Assembly (NCBI RefSeq): GCF_014650575.1
Contig: NZ_BMVF01000022.1
Span: forward strand, 1-64,000
Direction of reading: 5' to 3'
DNA length: 64,000 bases
Source of the DNA: Streptomyces naganishii JCM 4654
GTDB lineage: Bacteria; Actinomycetota; Actinomycetes; Streptomycetales; Streptomycetaceae
Numbering within the stretch: position 1 is the first letter of the stretch; each line of letters starts with the position of its first letter. A model generated the notes under the pieces. The model did not search any database. It had not been told where the DNA came from and saw only the letters and a list, made by a program, of their open reading frames with translations. Shown here piece by piece: positions 34,298 through 42,791 of the stretch. Both the position numbers and the translations under genes were made by a program.

Positions 34298-35845
34298 TCA
34301 GTACGGGCGCTGCATCCGGCGGCGCCACCAGGCCAGAGCGGTGCCGATCAGCAGGATCCCGGCCGCGCCCGCGGCCGCCGAACCGGCGATCAGCACCGTG
34401 TTGTCCGTGCCGCCCGAGGCGCCGGCGGGCTGGAGCGCGTCGCCCAGCTGGCTGCGCACGTCCGTACCGCTCTTGGTGCCCTTGGCCAGCGGCCCGCGCG
34501 AACCCGAGGTCGGCTCGGCGACGTAGGGGAAGTTCTTCTCGAACTGCTTGTCGTTCTCGTTCACCGCGTCGCCCAGGTCGTTCTTCGCGCCGACCAGCGC
34601 GCCCTCCATCACCTGGAGTGCCTCGTCGACCACGTCGTCGGTGAGCCGGCGGCCGTTGGGGAAGCCCGCGTTGTCGCCGTCGAGGACGCCCAGCCGCTTG
34701 GGGTGGGCGGCCGGCTTGACGGAGGTGTTCAGGCGCAGCTCCTCCGCCGGGCGGACGTTCGGCGGCTGGTTGAGGCCCTTCACGCCCTTGAGGAACACGT
34801 CGACGAGGTCGTTGCGCGGCTCCGCCGGGGCCTTGATCTTGTAGATCTGCTCGATGAGCTTGGGCAGTTCGGGGTGGGTGACGTTCTTCAGGAACTGCGC
34901 GTCGTCCCACGGCGCGGACGCGTTGAACCTGTCCTTGTCCTTCTGCGGGTTGACGACCTCGTTGACGAGCGGGTTGCCGAGCCGGGAGACCTGGGTCCAG
35001 CCGCCCCGGGCGTTCTTGCGCTGGGTGGTGGACCATATGCCGACGACCGGCTGCTTCTCCGACTCGCGGATCATGTCGTTCGGCACCTGGAGGGCGATGG
35101 TGTTGACGTTGTAGCCCTTGAGGGTGTCGTTGCCGACCTCGGAGAGGTTGCCGCCGTACAGCAGGTCGAAGACGCGCAGGTCGGCGAAGAAGGGGTCGTC
35201 GGCCTGGCCGGCGAACGTCGACGCGCCGCTCGCGGTCTTGTGGACGGCCTGGGAGCGCAGCTTGCCGTAGTCCGGCATGGACGCCTTGCCGACGTCGGAC
35301 GGCGCCACCGGCACGTCGTCCGCGAGGCGCGTCCTGGACACCTGCTTCTGGTGGCGCAGCTTGATGAGGTCGAGGTCGTACGTCTGCGTGACGTTGAGGT
35401 TCGGGTCGTCGAGGCTCTTCACCGGGCCCGTGTTGTACAGGAAGGTGTTCTTGTTCTTCACGTGCGTCCTGAACGTGTACCGGAAGATCAGCTCGCTCTG
35501 CGCGTCGCCGTTGTTGTCGACGTGCAGGTCGTACTGGGCGTCGTCCGCGAACGTGTAGAAGTTCGGTCCGCCGGCCGGCTCCTCGAACGGGATCCAGTTC
35601 GCCACGATCGTCGTGGTGTCGGGCTTGTCCGGGCTGACGAAGGCGTACACGTCCGTGTTGTCGTACTGCGGGGTCCCCGAGATCAGAGGGGCCTCACGGT
35701 GGCTGGAGGCGGAGGCCGTCCCGGGCACCAGCGCGGCCGTGCCGGCCGCCGCGAGCGCCCCGGCGGCCAGCGCGCCGCAGAGGAGGGAGGCGATACCCCC
35801 GCGCCGCCCCGAACGGTCCCCGAAGAGACTGGAGAAAGGTGTCAT
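34298..35845 (-). CDS. Exported DUF4331 protein with C-terminal membrane anchor
   Basis: Protein of 515 aa. An N-terminal signal (about 1-47, with RSGRRGG before the hydrophobic core, so Tat export is possible) is followed by the DUF4331 domain starting SSHREAPLISGTPQYDNTD, a diagnostic opening. Other conserved parts are YAFVSPDKP, FADDAQYDLHVDNNGD and GFPNGRRLTDDVVDEALQV. A C-terminal helix (about 480-503) and RRRM tail give a single membrane anchor. The biochemical role of the family is unknown. It is first in an operon with TPR and NicO genes and divergent from an ECF sigma factor that probably controls it. Confidence 0.9.
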   Translation of the reverse strand: MTPFSSLFGDRSGRRGGIASLLCGALAAGALAAAGTAALVPGTASASSHREAPLISGTPQYDNTDVYAFVSPDKPDTTTIVANWIPFEEPAGGPNFYTFADDAQYDLHVDNNGDAQSELIFRYTFRTHVKNKNTFLYNTGPVKSLDDPNLNVTQTYDLDLIKLRHQKQVSRTRLADDVPVAPSDVGKASMPDYGKLRSQAVHKTASGASTFAGQADDPFFADLRVFDLLYGGNLSEVGNDTLKGYNVNTIALQVPNDMIRESEKQPVVGIWSTTQRKNARGGWTQVSRLGNPLVNEVVNPQKDKDRFNASAPWDDAQFLKNVTHPELPKLIEQIYKIKAPAEPRNDLVDVFLKGVKGLNQPPNVRPAEELRLNTSVKPAAHPKRLGVLDGDNAGFPNGRRLTDDVVDEALQVMEGALVGAKNDLGDAVNENDKQFEKNFPYVAEPTSGSRGPLAKGTKSGTDVRSQLGDALQPAGASGGTDNTVLIAGSAAAGAAGILLIGTALAWWRRRMQRPY

Positions 35846-35885
35846 GCCGATCCGTCCTCAGTGCCGACTTGCCTGTCGCTCGGGC

Positions 35886-35912
35886 ATTCGGAGAACCGGC
35901 GGGGGCGGATTG
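35886..35912 (-). promoter_or_regulatory. SigK-like promoter of the DUF4331 operon
   Basis: On the minus strand CAATCC (35912-35907) is followed after 15 bases by CCGAAT (35891-35886). This resembles the remembered mycobacterial SigK consensus, CCATCC with a spacer of about 16-18 and CCGAAT. The -10 element lies 40 bases before the DUF4331 start codon. Confidence 0.5.
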
Positions 35913-35985
35913 GTCGGGCCGCGGATTTTTCTTTCTCCCTGCTCGACCCGCGTTTTCGGCCCGCGCATCCGTATTCCGTCCAAGG

Positions 35986-36005
35986 GGTGCGCCCGGGGGC
36001 GCACC
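35986..36005. promoter_or_regulatory. Perfect inverted repeat before the sigma factor gene
   Basis: GGTGCGCCC (35986-35994) and GGGCGCACC (35997-36005) form a perfect palindrome 50 bases before the sigma factor start. It may be an operator or a leader hairpin. Confidence 0.5.
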
Positions 36006-36055
36006 TCGCGTGATGTGAGCGGCGCGGGCGTGCGCCGGCGGAGAGGGGGACACGA

Positions 36056-36598
36056 GTGGAGGCGGACGAACTCCTGGTGCTCGTGGCAGGGGGCGACCAG
36101 AAGGCTTTCGAGGAGCTGTACGGGCTGGTGTCCGGGCCCGTGTACGGACTGGTGCGGCGCGTGGTGCGCGACCCCGCGCAGTCCGAGGAGGTGACCCAGG
36201 AGGTACTGCTCGAGATGTGGCGCTCCGCCGCCCGGTACGACCCCGGGCGCGGCAGCGCCCTGTCGTGGGTGCTCACCGTCGCCCACCGACGCGCCGTCGA
36301 CCGGGTGCGCAGCGCCCGCGCGGCCGGCGAACGCGAGCAGCGCGAGGCCGCCCGGGCCGGGTTCCCCGCCTTCGACCACGTCGCCGAGGAGGTCGAGGCG
36401 GGCCTGGAGCGCGAGTGGGTGCGGCGCTGCCTGAAGCGCCTCACCACCCTCCAGCGCCAGTCCGTCACCCTCGCGTACTACGACGGCTACACCTACCGTG
36501 AGGTGGCCGAGCGGCTTTCGCTGCCGCTGGGCACCGTCAAGACCCGCATGCGCGACGGGCTGACCCGGCTGCGCGAGTGCCTGGGGGGTGTCGCATGA
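36056..36598 (+). CDS. sigK: ECF RNA polymerase sigma factor, SigK type
   Basis: Extracytoplasmic-function sigma factor of 180 aa. Region 2 is AFEELYGLVSGPVYGLVRRVV through EEVTQEVLLEMWRSAARYDPGRGSALSWVLTVAHRRAVDRVRS, and region 4 is LKRLTTLQRQSVTLAYYDGYTYREVAERLSLPLGTVKTRMRDGL. The SALSWVLTVAHRRAVDRVRS signature is typical of the SigK/ECF19 group. GTG at 36056 has GAGAGGGGGA upstream. Its stop overlaps the anti-sigma start as ATGA. It is divergent from the DUF4331-TPR-NicO operon, its most likely target. Confidence 0.92.
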   Translation: MEADELLVLVAGGDQKAFEELYGLVSGPVYGLVRRVVRDPAQSEEVTQEVLLEMWRSAARYDPGRGSALSWVLTVAHRRAVDRVRSARAAGEREQREAARAGFPAFDHVAEEVEAGLEREWVRRCLKRLTTLQRQSVTLAYYDGYTYREVAERLSLPLGTVKTRMRDGLTRLRECLGGVA

Positions 36599-37407
36599 GC
36601 CTGCTCGCCCGCATGTTCGGCCGCGAGGGTCTGCACTCCCTGGCCGCGCCCTACGCCCTGGACGCGCTGGAGCCCGCCGAGCGGGTGCGCTTCGAGAGGC
36701 ACCTGAGGAACTGCGCGCGCTGCGAGGCGGAGGTGCGGGACCTGAGCGAGGACGCGGTCCGGCTGGCCTGGTCCGCCGCGGTCCGGCCGCCCGCCGAGCT
36801 GCGCGACCGGGTGCTGGCCGCCGTACGGACCACTCCGCAGGACCCCGCGCCCGCGCGGGAGCACACGCCCCAACTGCCCCCGCACGTCTGGGGTACGCAG
36901 CCGCCCCCGGCGCGCGTCCGTGCGCCCCGGCAGCGCCCCCTGTTCGTCCCGTTCGCCACCGCGACCGCCGCCGCGGCCCTCGTCGTGGCCGGGCTGTTCG
37001 CCGTCCAAGCGGGCCGTACGCAGGACGAGTTGAACGCCCAGCGGGACCGGGCGCGTGAGATCGCACACGTTCTGTCCGCCTCCGACGCCCGCGCCACCAC
37101 CGGCCAGGACGCGCGGGGCCGCCGTATCGGAGTGATCGCCTCCGCATCCGAGGGGCGGGCCGTCGTCACGCTCAGCGGATATCCGGCCCCGCCCGGCGGC
37201 CGGGTGCGCCAGCTCTGGCTCATGCGCCCCGGCGCACAACCGCGCTCCCTCGGGCTCTTCGCGGGTGACACGCCCTTGGTCGCCTCCGGTCTCGCCCGCT
37301 CCGCCACGTCACTCGCCGTCACCCTCGAACCCGACGGCGGGTCAGCTCAGCCCACTACGCGGCCAATTGTTCAACTCGCCTTGAAATCGGTCGGATTCGG
37401 AGAGTAA
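36595..37407 (+). CDS. rskA: RskA-type anti-sigma factor
   Basis: Membrane anti-sigma factor of 270 aa. The N-terminal part has the zinc-associated pattern HSLAAPYALDAL with RHLRNCARCEAEV (His and CxxC), binding the sigma factor. A Pro-rich stretch leads to one transmembrane helix (about 120-142, VPFATATAAAALVVAGLFAVQAG). The extracytoplasmic RskA domain follows (GRRIGVIASASEGRAVVTLSGYPAPPGGRVRQLWLM). Release of the sigma factor probably needs regulated proteolysis in response to an envelope signal. Translationally coupled to sigK. Confidence 0.92.
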   Translation: MSLLARMFGREGLHSLAAPYALDALEPAERVRFERHLRNCARCEAEVRDLSEDAVRLAWSAAVRPPAELRDRVLAAVRTTPQDPAPAREHTPQLPPHVWGTQPPPARVRAPRQRPLFVPFATATAAAALVVAGLFAVQAGRTQDELNAQRDRAREIAHVLSASDARATTGQDARGRRIGVIASASEGRAVVTLSGYPAPPGGRVRQLWLMRPGAQPRSLGLFAGDTPLVASGLARSATSLAVTLEPDGGSAQPTTRPIVQLALKSVGFGE

Positions 37408-37522
37408 TCGTCAACACCCTTACAGGGAAGGTGAATCCTGTGACCGCGATACACGAGTGCCCCCACGGGGCGATAGGGTTACTCTGCCCGGGCCGGGTGG
37501 ACTCGTACGGGTGGGGAGTGAC

Positions 37523-37789
37523 ATGGAGCAGATAACAGTGCGCAGCAGGGCCAGGGTCCCTGCGATCACCTGCGGAAGCAGCGCGACCAGCTCGCGCCTC
37601 GACCGCCATCTCTCGGTGCTGTCGGGACCGGCCGTCCCGCAGCGGGAGACGGCCGAGGCGACGTCGCTGATGCGCGAGCTGACCGCACGTGACGCGCGGG
37701 ACCGCACGGGCAGGGGCGCACGGGTCGGCCGCGTGTCGCTGTTCGCACCGCTGCGCCGGCTGCGCCGCTCGCTGTTCGGCGGGCGCTGA
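37523..37789 (+). CDS. Small conserved-looking hypothetical protein, 88 aa
   Basis: Basic protein of 88 aa, MEQITVRSRARVPAITCGSS onward, ending FAPLRRLRRSLFGGR. There is no signal peptide or membrane helix. ATG at 37523 has GGGGAG six bases upstream, which favours it over longer forms. It lies between the anti-sigma gene and the convergent CoA transferase. I recall similar small proteins in Streptomyces but know no function. Confidence 0.6.
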   Translation: MEQITVRSRARVPAITCGSSATSSRLDRHLSVLSGPAVPQRETAEATSLMRELTARDARDRTGRGARVGRVSLFAPLRRLRRSLFGGR

Positions 37790-37832
37790 GCCGTACCGGC
37801 GCGACCCTCCGGCCCCCTCACCGGGCCCGCAC

Positions 37833-39041
37833 TCAGGCCACCACACCGTCCCGGCGCAGCGCTGCGATCTCCTCGTCCGTCATCCCCACGGCACGCAGCA
37901 GCGCCTCGGTGTGCTGTCCGAGCGCGGGCACCTCACCCATGCGCGGCTCCGCCCCGCCCGGCAGCGTGATCGGCGGCAGCAGCGCTCTCAACGGCCCCAC
38001 CGGCGTGCCCACCTCCCGCCACCGCTCACGGGCCGCCAGCTGCGGGTGCTGCGCCAGCTCGTGCACGTCCCGCAGCCGCGCGCAGGCGATGCCCGCCTCC
38101 GACAGCCGGGCCACGGCCTCGTCCGCGTCCATCCCGCCCAGCGCCTTGCCGACCAGTTCGTCGGTGCGGTCCCGGTGCGCGACCCGCGCCGCGTTCGTGG
38201 CGAACGCCGGGTCCGAGCCCAACCCCGGCCGGCCGAGGACCTGTTCGGCGAGCCTGCGCCACTCCCGGTCGTTCTGCACCGACAGCAGCACCCGGCCGCC
38301 GTCCGCCGTCGGGTAGGCGTCGTACGGCGCGATCACGGCGTGCGCGAGGCCGGTGCGGGCCGGGGCGGTCCCGCCGTGCATGGCGTGGTGCAGCGGGTGC
38401 CCCATCCACTCGGCCAGCGCCTCCAGCATCGACACCTCCACCGGGCCGCCCCGGCCGGTCGTGCCGCGCCGGACCAGGGCCGCGAGCACGCCCGAGAAGG
38501 CGTACATGGCGGCCGCGACGTCCGCCGCCGGAATGCCCGCCTTCACCGGCTGCTCCGGCGTCCCGGTCACCGACACCAGCCCCGCCTCGCACTGCACGAG
38601 CATGTCGTACGCCCGCTGCCCGGCGTACGGGCCACCCGCGCCGTACCCGGAGATGTCCACCGCGACCAGCCTCGGGTGCGCGGCGCACAGCGTGGCCGCG
38701 TCCAGGCCGAGGCGGGCAGCCGCGCCCTGGGCGAGGTTCTGCACGAACACGTCCGCCCCGGCGACCAGCCGCCGCAGGACGGCGAGCCCGCGCGGGTCCT
38801 TGAGGTCGAGGGCGATCGACTCCTTGCCCCGGTTGCACCACACGAAGTGCGAGGCGAGCCCGGCGGCGGCGGTGTCGTAGCCGCGCGCGAAGTCGCCGCC
38901 GTCGACCCGCTCGACCTTCACCACCCGGGCCCCGAGATCGGCGAGCTGCCGGGTGGCGAACGGCGCCGAGACGGCCTGTTCGACGGCGACGACGGTGATG
39001 CCCTCCAGGGGCAGCGGGAGACCTTCCATACCGGCGATCAT
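37833..39041 (-). CDS. CaiB/BaiF-family (class III) CoA transferase
   Basis: Enzyme of 402 aa that moves CoA between carboxylic acids. It starts LPLEGITVVAVEQAVSAPFATRQLADLGARVVKVER, the family's opening; VWCNRGKESIALDLKDP and SGYGAGGPYAGQRAYDMLVQ follow, the latter with the active-site Asp of this family (AYD). The C-terminal part shows VLLSVQNDREWRRL and GIACARLRDVHELAQHPQ. Substrate is unknown. ATG at 39041 is used; an ATG four codons later is possible. It lies downstream of the ABC pair on the same strand with a 21-bp gap, so it may be read through from it. Confidence 0.92.
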   Translation of the reverse strand: MIAGMEGLPLPLEGITVVAVEQAVSAPFATRQLADLGARVVKVERVDGGDFARGYDTAAAGLASHFVWCNRGKESIALDLKDPRGLAVLRRLVAGADVFVQNLAQGAAARLGLDAATLCAAHPRLVAVDISGYGAGGPYAGQRAYDMLVQCEAGLVSVTGTPEQPVKAGIPAADVAAAMYAFSGVLAALVRRGTTGRGGPVEVSMLEALAEWMGHPLHHAMHGGTAPARTGLAHAVIAPYDAYPTADGGRVLLSVQNDREWRRLAEQVLGRPGLGSDPAFATNAARVAHRDRTDELVGKALGGMDADEAVARLSEAGIACARLRDVHELAQHPQLAARERWREVGTPVGPLRALLPPITLPGGAEPRMGEVPALGQHTEALLRAVGMTDEEIAALRRDGVVA

Positions 39042-39062
39042 GTCCCGCGGCCGGTGCGCTTG

Positions 39063-39839
39063 TCAGCCCCGGGCGCAGCGGCGGACGGCGAGGGGGGCCG
39101 ACAGGGCGAGCAGCACGGCGCACCAGATCAGGGAGCCCGCGACCGGATGGGCCACCGGCCAGGCGGCGCCGGCGGGGACCGGGGCGTTGCCGAAGAGGTC
39201 GCGCAGGGCGGTGGTCACCGCGCTGATCGGGTTCCACTCGGCGAGGGTGCGCAGCCATCCGGGCAGGTTGTCCGTGGGGATGTAGGCGTTGGACAGCAGC
39301 GGCAGCACGAAGGTGGACGCGCCCAGCTGCCCGGCCGCCTCCTCGCTGCGGCTGAGGAGCCCGAGGAGGATCCCGGTCCAGGTGCACGCGAACCGGAACA
39401 GCAGCAGGAGCCCCACCGCGCCCAGCACCCCGCCGGCCGAGCCCTGAACCCGCCAGCCCACGGCGAGCCCCGCCAGCAGCAGCGGCACCGTGCCGATCGC
39501 GGTGACCACCAGGTCCGCCACCGCCTGCCCGAGCGGCACGGCCGCCCGGCTCACCGGCATGGTGCGCAGGCGGTCCATCACGCCCCGGTGCGAGTCCTGG
39601 GCGGCCTGGAACATCCCCGTCATGACGCCGCCCGCCGCGGTCGCCACCAGCAGCCCGGGCACCAGGAACGAGCGGTACTCACGGCCGGGCACCGCGAGCG
39701 CGCTGCCGAAGACGTAGCCGAAGAACAGCAGCATGTTGACCGGCATGACCTGGGTGAGGACCGTGATCCCCGGGTTGTTGCGGACCCGGCGCAGCTGCCG
39801 CCCGGCCATCGCCGTCCCGTCGTACACCAGCGCGCTCAT
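39063..39839 (-). CDS. ABC-2-type permease (drug-efflux type)
   Basis: Membrane subunit of 258 aa with six hydrophobic helices. NMLLFFGYVFGSAL, GMFQAAQDSHRGVMDRLRTMPVSRAAV and PLLSNAYIPTDNLPGWLRTLAEWNPISAVTTALRDL are standard for ABC-2 daunorubicin/DrrB-like permeases. It pairs with the ATPase gene upstream, which it overlaps by ATGA. The pair probably exports a hydrophobic compound. Confidence 0.92.
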   Translation of the reverse strand: MSALVYDGTAMAGRQLRRVRNNPGITVLTQVMPVNMLLFFGYVFGSALAVPGREYRSFLVPGLLVATAAGGVMTGMFQAAQDSHRGVMDRLRTMPVSRAAVPLGQAVADLVVTAIGTVPLLLAGLAVGWRVQGSAGGVLGAVGLLLLFRFACTWTGILLGLLSRSEEAAGQLGASTFVLPLLSNAYIPTDNLPGWLRTLAEWNPISAVTTALRDLFGNAPVPAGAAWPVAHPVAGSLIWCAVLLALSAPLAVRRCARG

Positions 39840-40792
39840 GCCGCGACCTCCTCGAGACCGCCGGGCTCCGAGGTGAGCCGCAGGAACACGTCGTCGAGCG
39901 TGGGCGGTCTCAGGCTCGCGTCGAGCAACGGCACGCCCGCGGCGTCGAGTTCGCGCACCAGCCGGGGCAGGGTCAGGGTCGGGTCGGTGGTGACGGCGCC
40001 CACGGCGCAGCGGTCGCGGTCGAAGACCGGCTCGGCGCCCGTGAGCCGGTCGAGCACCCCGGCCGCCGCCGTCATCGCCTCGGCCCGCGCGACGACCGCC
40101 TCGGCGTGCGAGCCGACCAGCGCCTTGAGCTCGGCCGGCGACCCGGTGTGCGCGACGCGGCCCCGGTCCACCAGGGCGACCTCGTCGGCGAGCTGGTCGG
40201 CCTCCTCCAGGTACTGGGTGGTCAGCAGCACCGTGGTGCCCTGCTGCCGCAGCTCCCGCACGGTGTCCCACACGCTGTTGCGCGCGGCCGGGTCGAGCCC
40301 CGTCGTCGGCTCGTCGAGGAACAGCACGCGCGGCCGGCGCAGCAGCCCGGCCGCGAGGTCGAGCCGGCGCAGCATGCCGCCCGAGTAGGTCGCCGCGCGC
40401 CGGTCGGCGGCCTCGGTGAGCCCGAACCGCTCCAGCAGCTCGTCGGCCCGCCCCGCCGCGTCCCGCACCCGGTGGAGCCGGGCGAACAGCCGCAGGTTCT
40501 GCCGTCCGGTCAGGTCCCCGTCGACCGAGGTGTGCTGCCCGGTGACGCCGAGCAGGGCGCGCACGGCGGCCGGCTCGCGGACGAGGTCGTGGCCCGCGAC
40601 CCGCGCCGAGCCCGCGTCGGGCCGCAGCAGCGTCGTCAGCAGCCGTACGCCCGTCGTCTTGCCCGCCCCGTTGCGCCCCAGCAGCGCGCAGACCGTGCCC
40701 TCGGCGACCGCGAGGTCCAGCCCGCGCAGGGCGTGGACATCGCCGAAACGCTTCTCCAGTCCTTCACTAAGTACAGCGTACGTAGTCGTCAT
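39836..40792 (-). CDS. DrrA-like ABC transporter ATPase
   Basis: ATP-binding subunit of 318 aa. Walker A LLGRNGAGKTTGVRLL, Q-loop in GVTGQHTSVDGDLTG, signature YSGGMLRRLDLAAGLL, Walker B RVLFLDEPTTGLDP and H-loop position replaced by VLLTTQYLEEADQL, as in DrrA proteins. The C-terminal 80 residues form the DrrA extension. ATG at 40792 lacks a strong ribosome site. The promoter region holds a TACGTACGTA-type palindrome shared with the divergent TetR gene, so TetR probably represses this operon. Confidence 0.93.
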   Translation of the reverse strand: MTTTYAVLSEGLEKRFGDVHALRGLDLAVAEGTVCALLGRNGAGKTTGVRLLTTLLRPDAGSARVAGHDLVREPAAVRALLGVTGQHTSVDGDLTGRQNLRLFARLHRVRDAAGRADELLERFGLTEAADRRAATYSGGMLRRLDLAAGLLRRPRVLFLDEPTTGLDPAARNSVWDTVRELRQQGTTVLLTTQYLEEADQLADEVALVDRGRVAHTGSPAELKALVGSHAEAVVARAEAMTAAAGVLDRLTGAEPVFDRDRCAVGAVTTDPTLTLPRLVRELDAAGVPLLDASLRPPTLDDVFLRLTSEPGGLEEVAA

Positions 40793-40809
40793 GGTGTGAC
40801 CATAGCGCA

Positions 40810-40828
40810 TTACGTACGGCGTACGTAA
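40810..40828. promoter_or_regulatory. TetR operator of the ABC efflux genes
   Basis: TTACGTAC-GGC-GTACGTAA is a perfect 8+3+8 palindrome between the divergent ABC and TetR genes. A related partial site, GCGTACGTAG, lies at 40776-40785, just before the ABC start codon. Confidence 0.85.
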
Positions 40829-40855
40829 CTACGATGGTGGGCGAGGTGATGACCG

Positions 40856-41569
40856 ATGGTGGGCCGAGGGGACGAACCCGAGGTGATCTGGGCCCGTCCC
40901 GAACGCACGGGCCGGGGGCCGAAACCGGCGTACCGGCGCGGCGACATCGCGGCGGCCGCCGTGCGCCTCGCCGACGCCGGGGGTCTGGACGCCGTGTCCA
41001 TGCGGCACGTCGCCGCCGAGCTCGGCTGCGGCACCATGTCGCTCTACAACTACGTCCCCCGCAAGGAGGACCTGTACGAGCTGATGGTGGACGCCGTCAG
41101 TGGCGAGCACGAGCTGTGGGAGCCGACCGGCGACTGGCGGGCCGACATGCTCCGCGTGGGCCACCAGACCCGGGCCCTCATGCGCAGGCACCCCTGGCTG
41201 CCCCGCCTGATGTCGGGGATCTACGGCTTCAGCCCCAACGCCCTGCGCTACCTCGAGCACTGCCTGGCCTGTCTGGACCCGCTGGAGGTCTCCCGCGGCA
41301 CCAAGATGGAACTCGTCGCCATGCTCAACGCCGTGGTGACGATGTACGTGGCCAACGAACTGGCCGTCGCCGAGCGCACCCGCTCCCTGCCCTGGTCGGA
41401 GGAGCGGGAGACCGCCGTCCGGATCGCCTACCTGGGCTCGCAGGTCGCCACCGGCGCCTACCCGCGCCTCGCCGCGACCTTCGCGGAGGGCGCCGGCCCG
41501 GTCGACCTGGAGGCCGTCTTCGAGCGGGCCCTCGGACGGGTGCTGGACGCCTTCACGCCACGCGGCTGA
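40856..41569 (+). CDS. TetR-family repressor
   Basis: Regulator of 237 aa. The helix-turn-helix is AAAAVRLADAGGLDAVSMRHVAAELGCGTMSLYNYVPRKEDLYEL, after a 30-residue basic extension. The C-terminal region (LMRRHPWLPRLMSG, NALRYLEHCLACLD) fits the TetR_C group that binds bulky hydrophobic drugs. It is divergent from the ABC efflux pair with a clear palindrome between them, the classical drug-responsive layout. ATG at 40856 has GCGAGG upstream. Confidence 0.92.
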   Translation: MVGRGDEPEVIWARPERTGRGPKPAYRRGDIAAAAVRLADAGGLDAVSMRHVAAELGCGTMSLYNYVPRKEDLYELMVDAVSGEHELWEPTGDWRADMLRVGHQTRALMRRHPWLPRLMSGIYGFSPNALRYLEHCLACLDPLEVSRGTKMELVAMLNAVVTMYVANELAVAERTRSLPWSEERETAVRIAYLGSQVATGAYPRLAATFAEGAGPVDLEAVFERALGRVLDAFTPRG

Positions 41570-41597
41570 CCCGGCCGCCGGCCCGCCTCCCGGCCCG

Positions 41598-42767
41598 TCA
41601 GAGCAGGGCGAACTGGCCCTCCGGGCCCTCCTCGTGGTGGTCCAGGACGGAGGCGGGGCGGCGGGACGCCGCCGGCGCCGGGAGGACGCCCGCCGAGCGC
41701 AGCACGGCCGGGGCGATCCGGTCCGGGAACGTCAACGCGTCCCGGCGGGGCCGCAGTTCGGCGAGGAGGGCCAGGACCGTGATCAGCTCGAGGAGTTCCG
41801 AGGTCCACGCCTGGGGCCAGGTGGCCGGGCGGATCGCCGTCAGGGTGCCCGGCTCGCCCTCCGCGGCCCGGGCCGCGAACCACTGCTCCAGCACCCGTAC
41901 GCCGTCCGCCTCGAAGTCCCAGGCCTCGGGCGGCACCGGTGCGACGCGGCCCTCGTCGAGGTGCAGGGTCTCCTCGTCCCGGTCGTAGCGCAGGGTCAGC
42001 GGCCGGGCCGGCAGGGGCGCGCGCACATAGGGGCGGCGGCCGCCGGGGAGCTTCGGGCGGTCACCGTCCCGGCGCATCAGCCACAGCATGCGACGGCCCA
42101 GCTCCACGCCCCGCGCCCACGCCCGCGCGTCGGACGTCAGCGGGACGGCCGGTCCGTCCGGCCCCGGCCGCGCCGAGGCCAGCGCCCAGGCCAGGACCTC
42201 GGCGGGCGCGGGAGCGTGCCCGAGGCGGGCGGCGAGGAACTCCGTCAGCCCCGGCGCCAGATTCGGCTCCTGGCCGCCCGGGCGGCGGTACAGGGGGTGG
42301 ACGCGGCCCGGGCGCAGCAGGGGCAGCAGGGACGTGGCCAGGAGGGCGGGAGCCGCCGTACCGGCGGGTGTCTCCAGCACGAAGACCTGATGGGCGTCCG
42401 CCACCCGCCACAGCTCGGGCCGCGCCGCGTCGATCAGCCGCTGGTCGGGGATCAGCCACTGCTCGTCGAACGGCGCCGCGAGCACCCGTACCGGCTCCGG
42501 GCACGGGCCCGAGGCGCGGATCAGCTTCTCCGTGCCGCCCCGCCGTCCCGGCAGCTGGCCGACCGCCGTGTACGGCGTCCGTGAGCGCGTCGGCCCGAAC
42601 AGCGCCTCCCTGTCGGGCCCCTCGGCCTTCAGCAGCGCCTCCCAACGGGCCTTCAGGCAGCTCGCGTCGGGCGCCGCCGGCCACGCCCGGCCGAGCCGTG
42701 GCGGCGCGACGGACCACGGCATGAGGTCGCCCAGCGGCACAGCGTCGTCGTGCGTCACGCCGGGCAT
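41598..42767 (-). CDS. Stand-alone type ISP restriction-modification C-terminal domain protein
   Basis: Protein of 389 aa. MPWSVAPPRLGRAWPAAPDASCLKARW, GPCPEPVRVLAAPFDEQWLIPDQRLIDAARPELWRV and the downstream HPLYRR region match proteins I recall as type ISP restriction/modification C-terminal (target-recognition) domains. In full type ISP enzymes such as LlaGI this domain follows nuclease, helicase and methyltransferase domains; none is present in this protein or next to it. It is therefore either a domain with an independent role or a relic kept for another use. Start codon is uncertain: GTG 42782, ATG 42767 or GTG 42758. Confidence 0.7.
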   Translation of the reverse strand: MPGVTHDDAVPLGDLMPWSVAPPRLGRAWPAAPDASCLKARWEALLKAEGPDREALFGPTRSRTPYTAVGQLPGRRGGTEKLIRASGPCPEPVRVLAAPFDEQWLIPDQRLIDAARPELWRVADAHQVFVLETPAGTAAPALLATSLLPLLRPGRVHPLYRRPGGQEPNLAPGLTEFLAARLGHAPAPAEVLAWALASARPGPDGPAVPLTSDARAWARGVELGRRMLWLMRRDGDRPKLPGGRRPYVRAPLPARPLTLRYDRDEETLHLDEGRVAPVPPEAWDFEADGVRVLEQWFAARAAEGEPGTLTAIRPATWPQAWTSELLELITVLALLAELRPRRDALTFPDRIAPAVLRSAGVLPAPAASRRPASVLDHHEEGPEGQFALL

Positions 42768-42791
42768 CGTACGACCTGCCACGACGGCCGG

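Noticed and set aside
37408..37522. Possible second sigma-dependent promoter before the 88-aa gene
   Set aside because: No -35/-10 pair matching a known consensus could be defended by eye.
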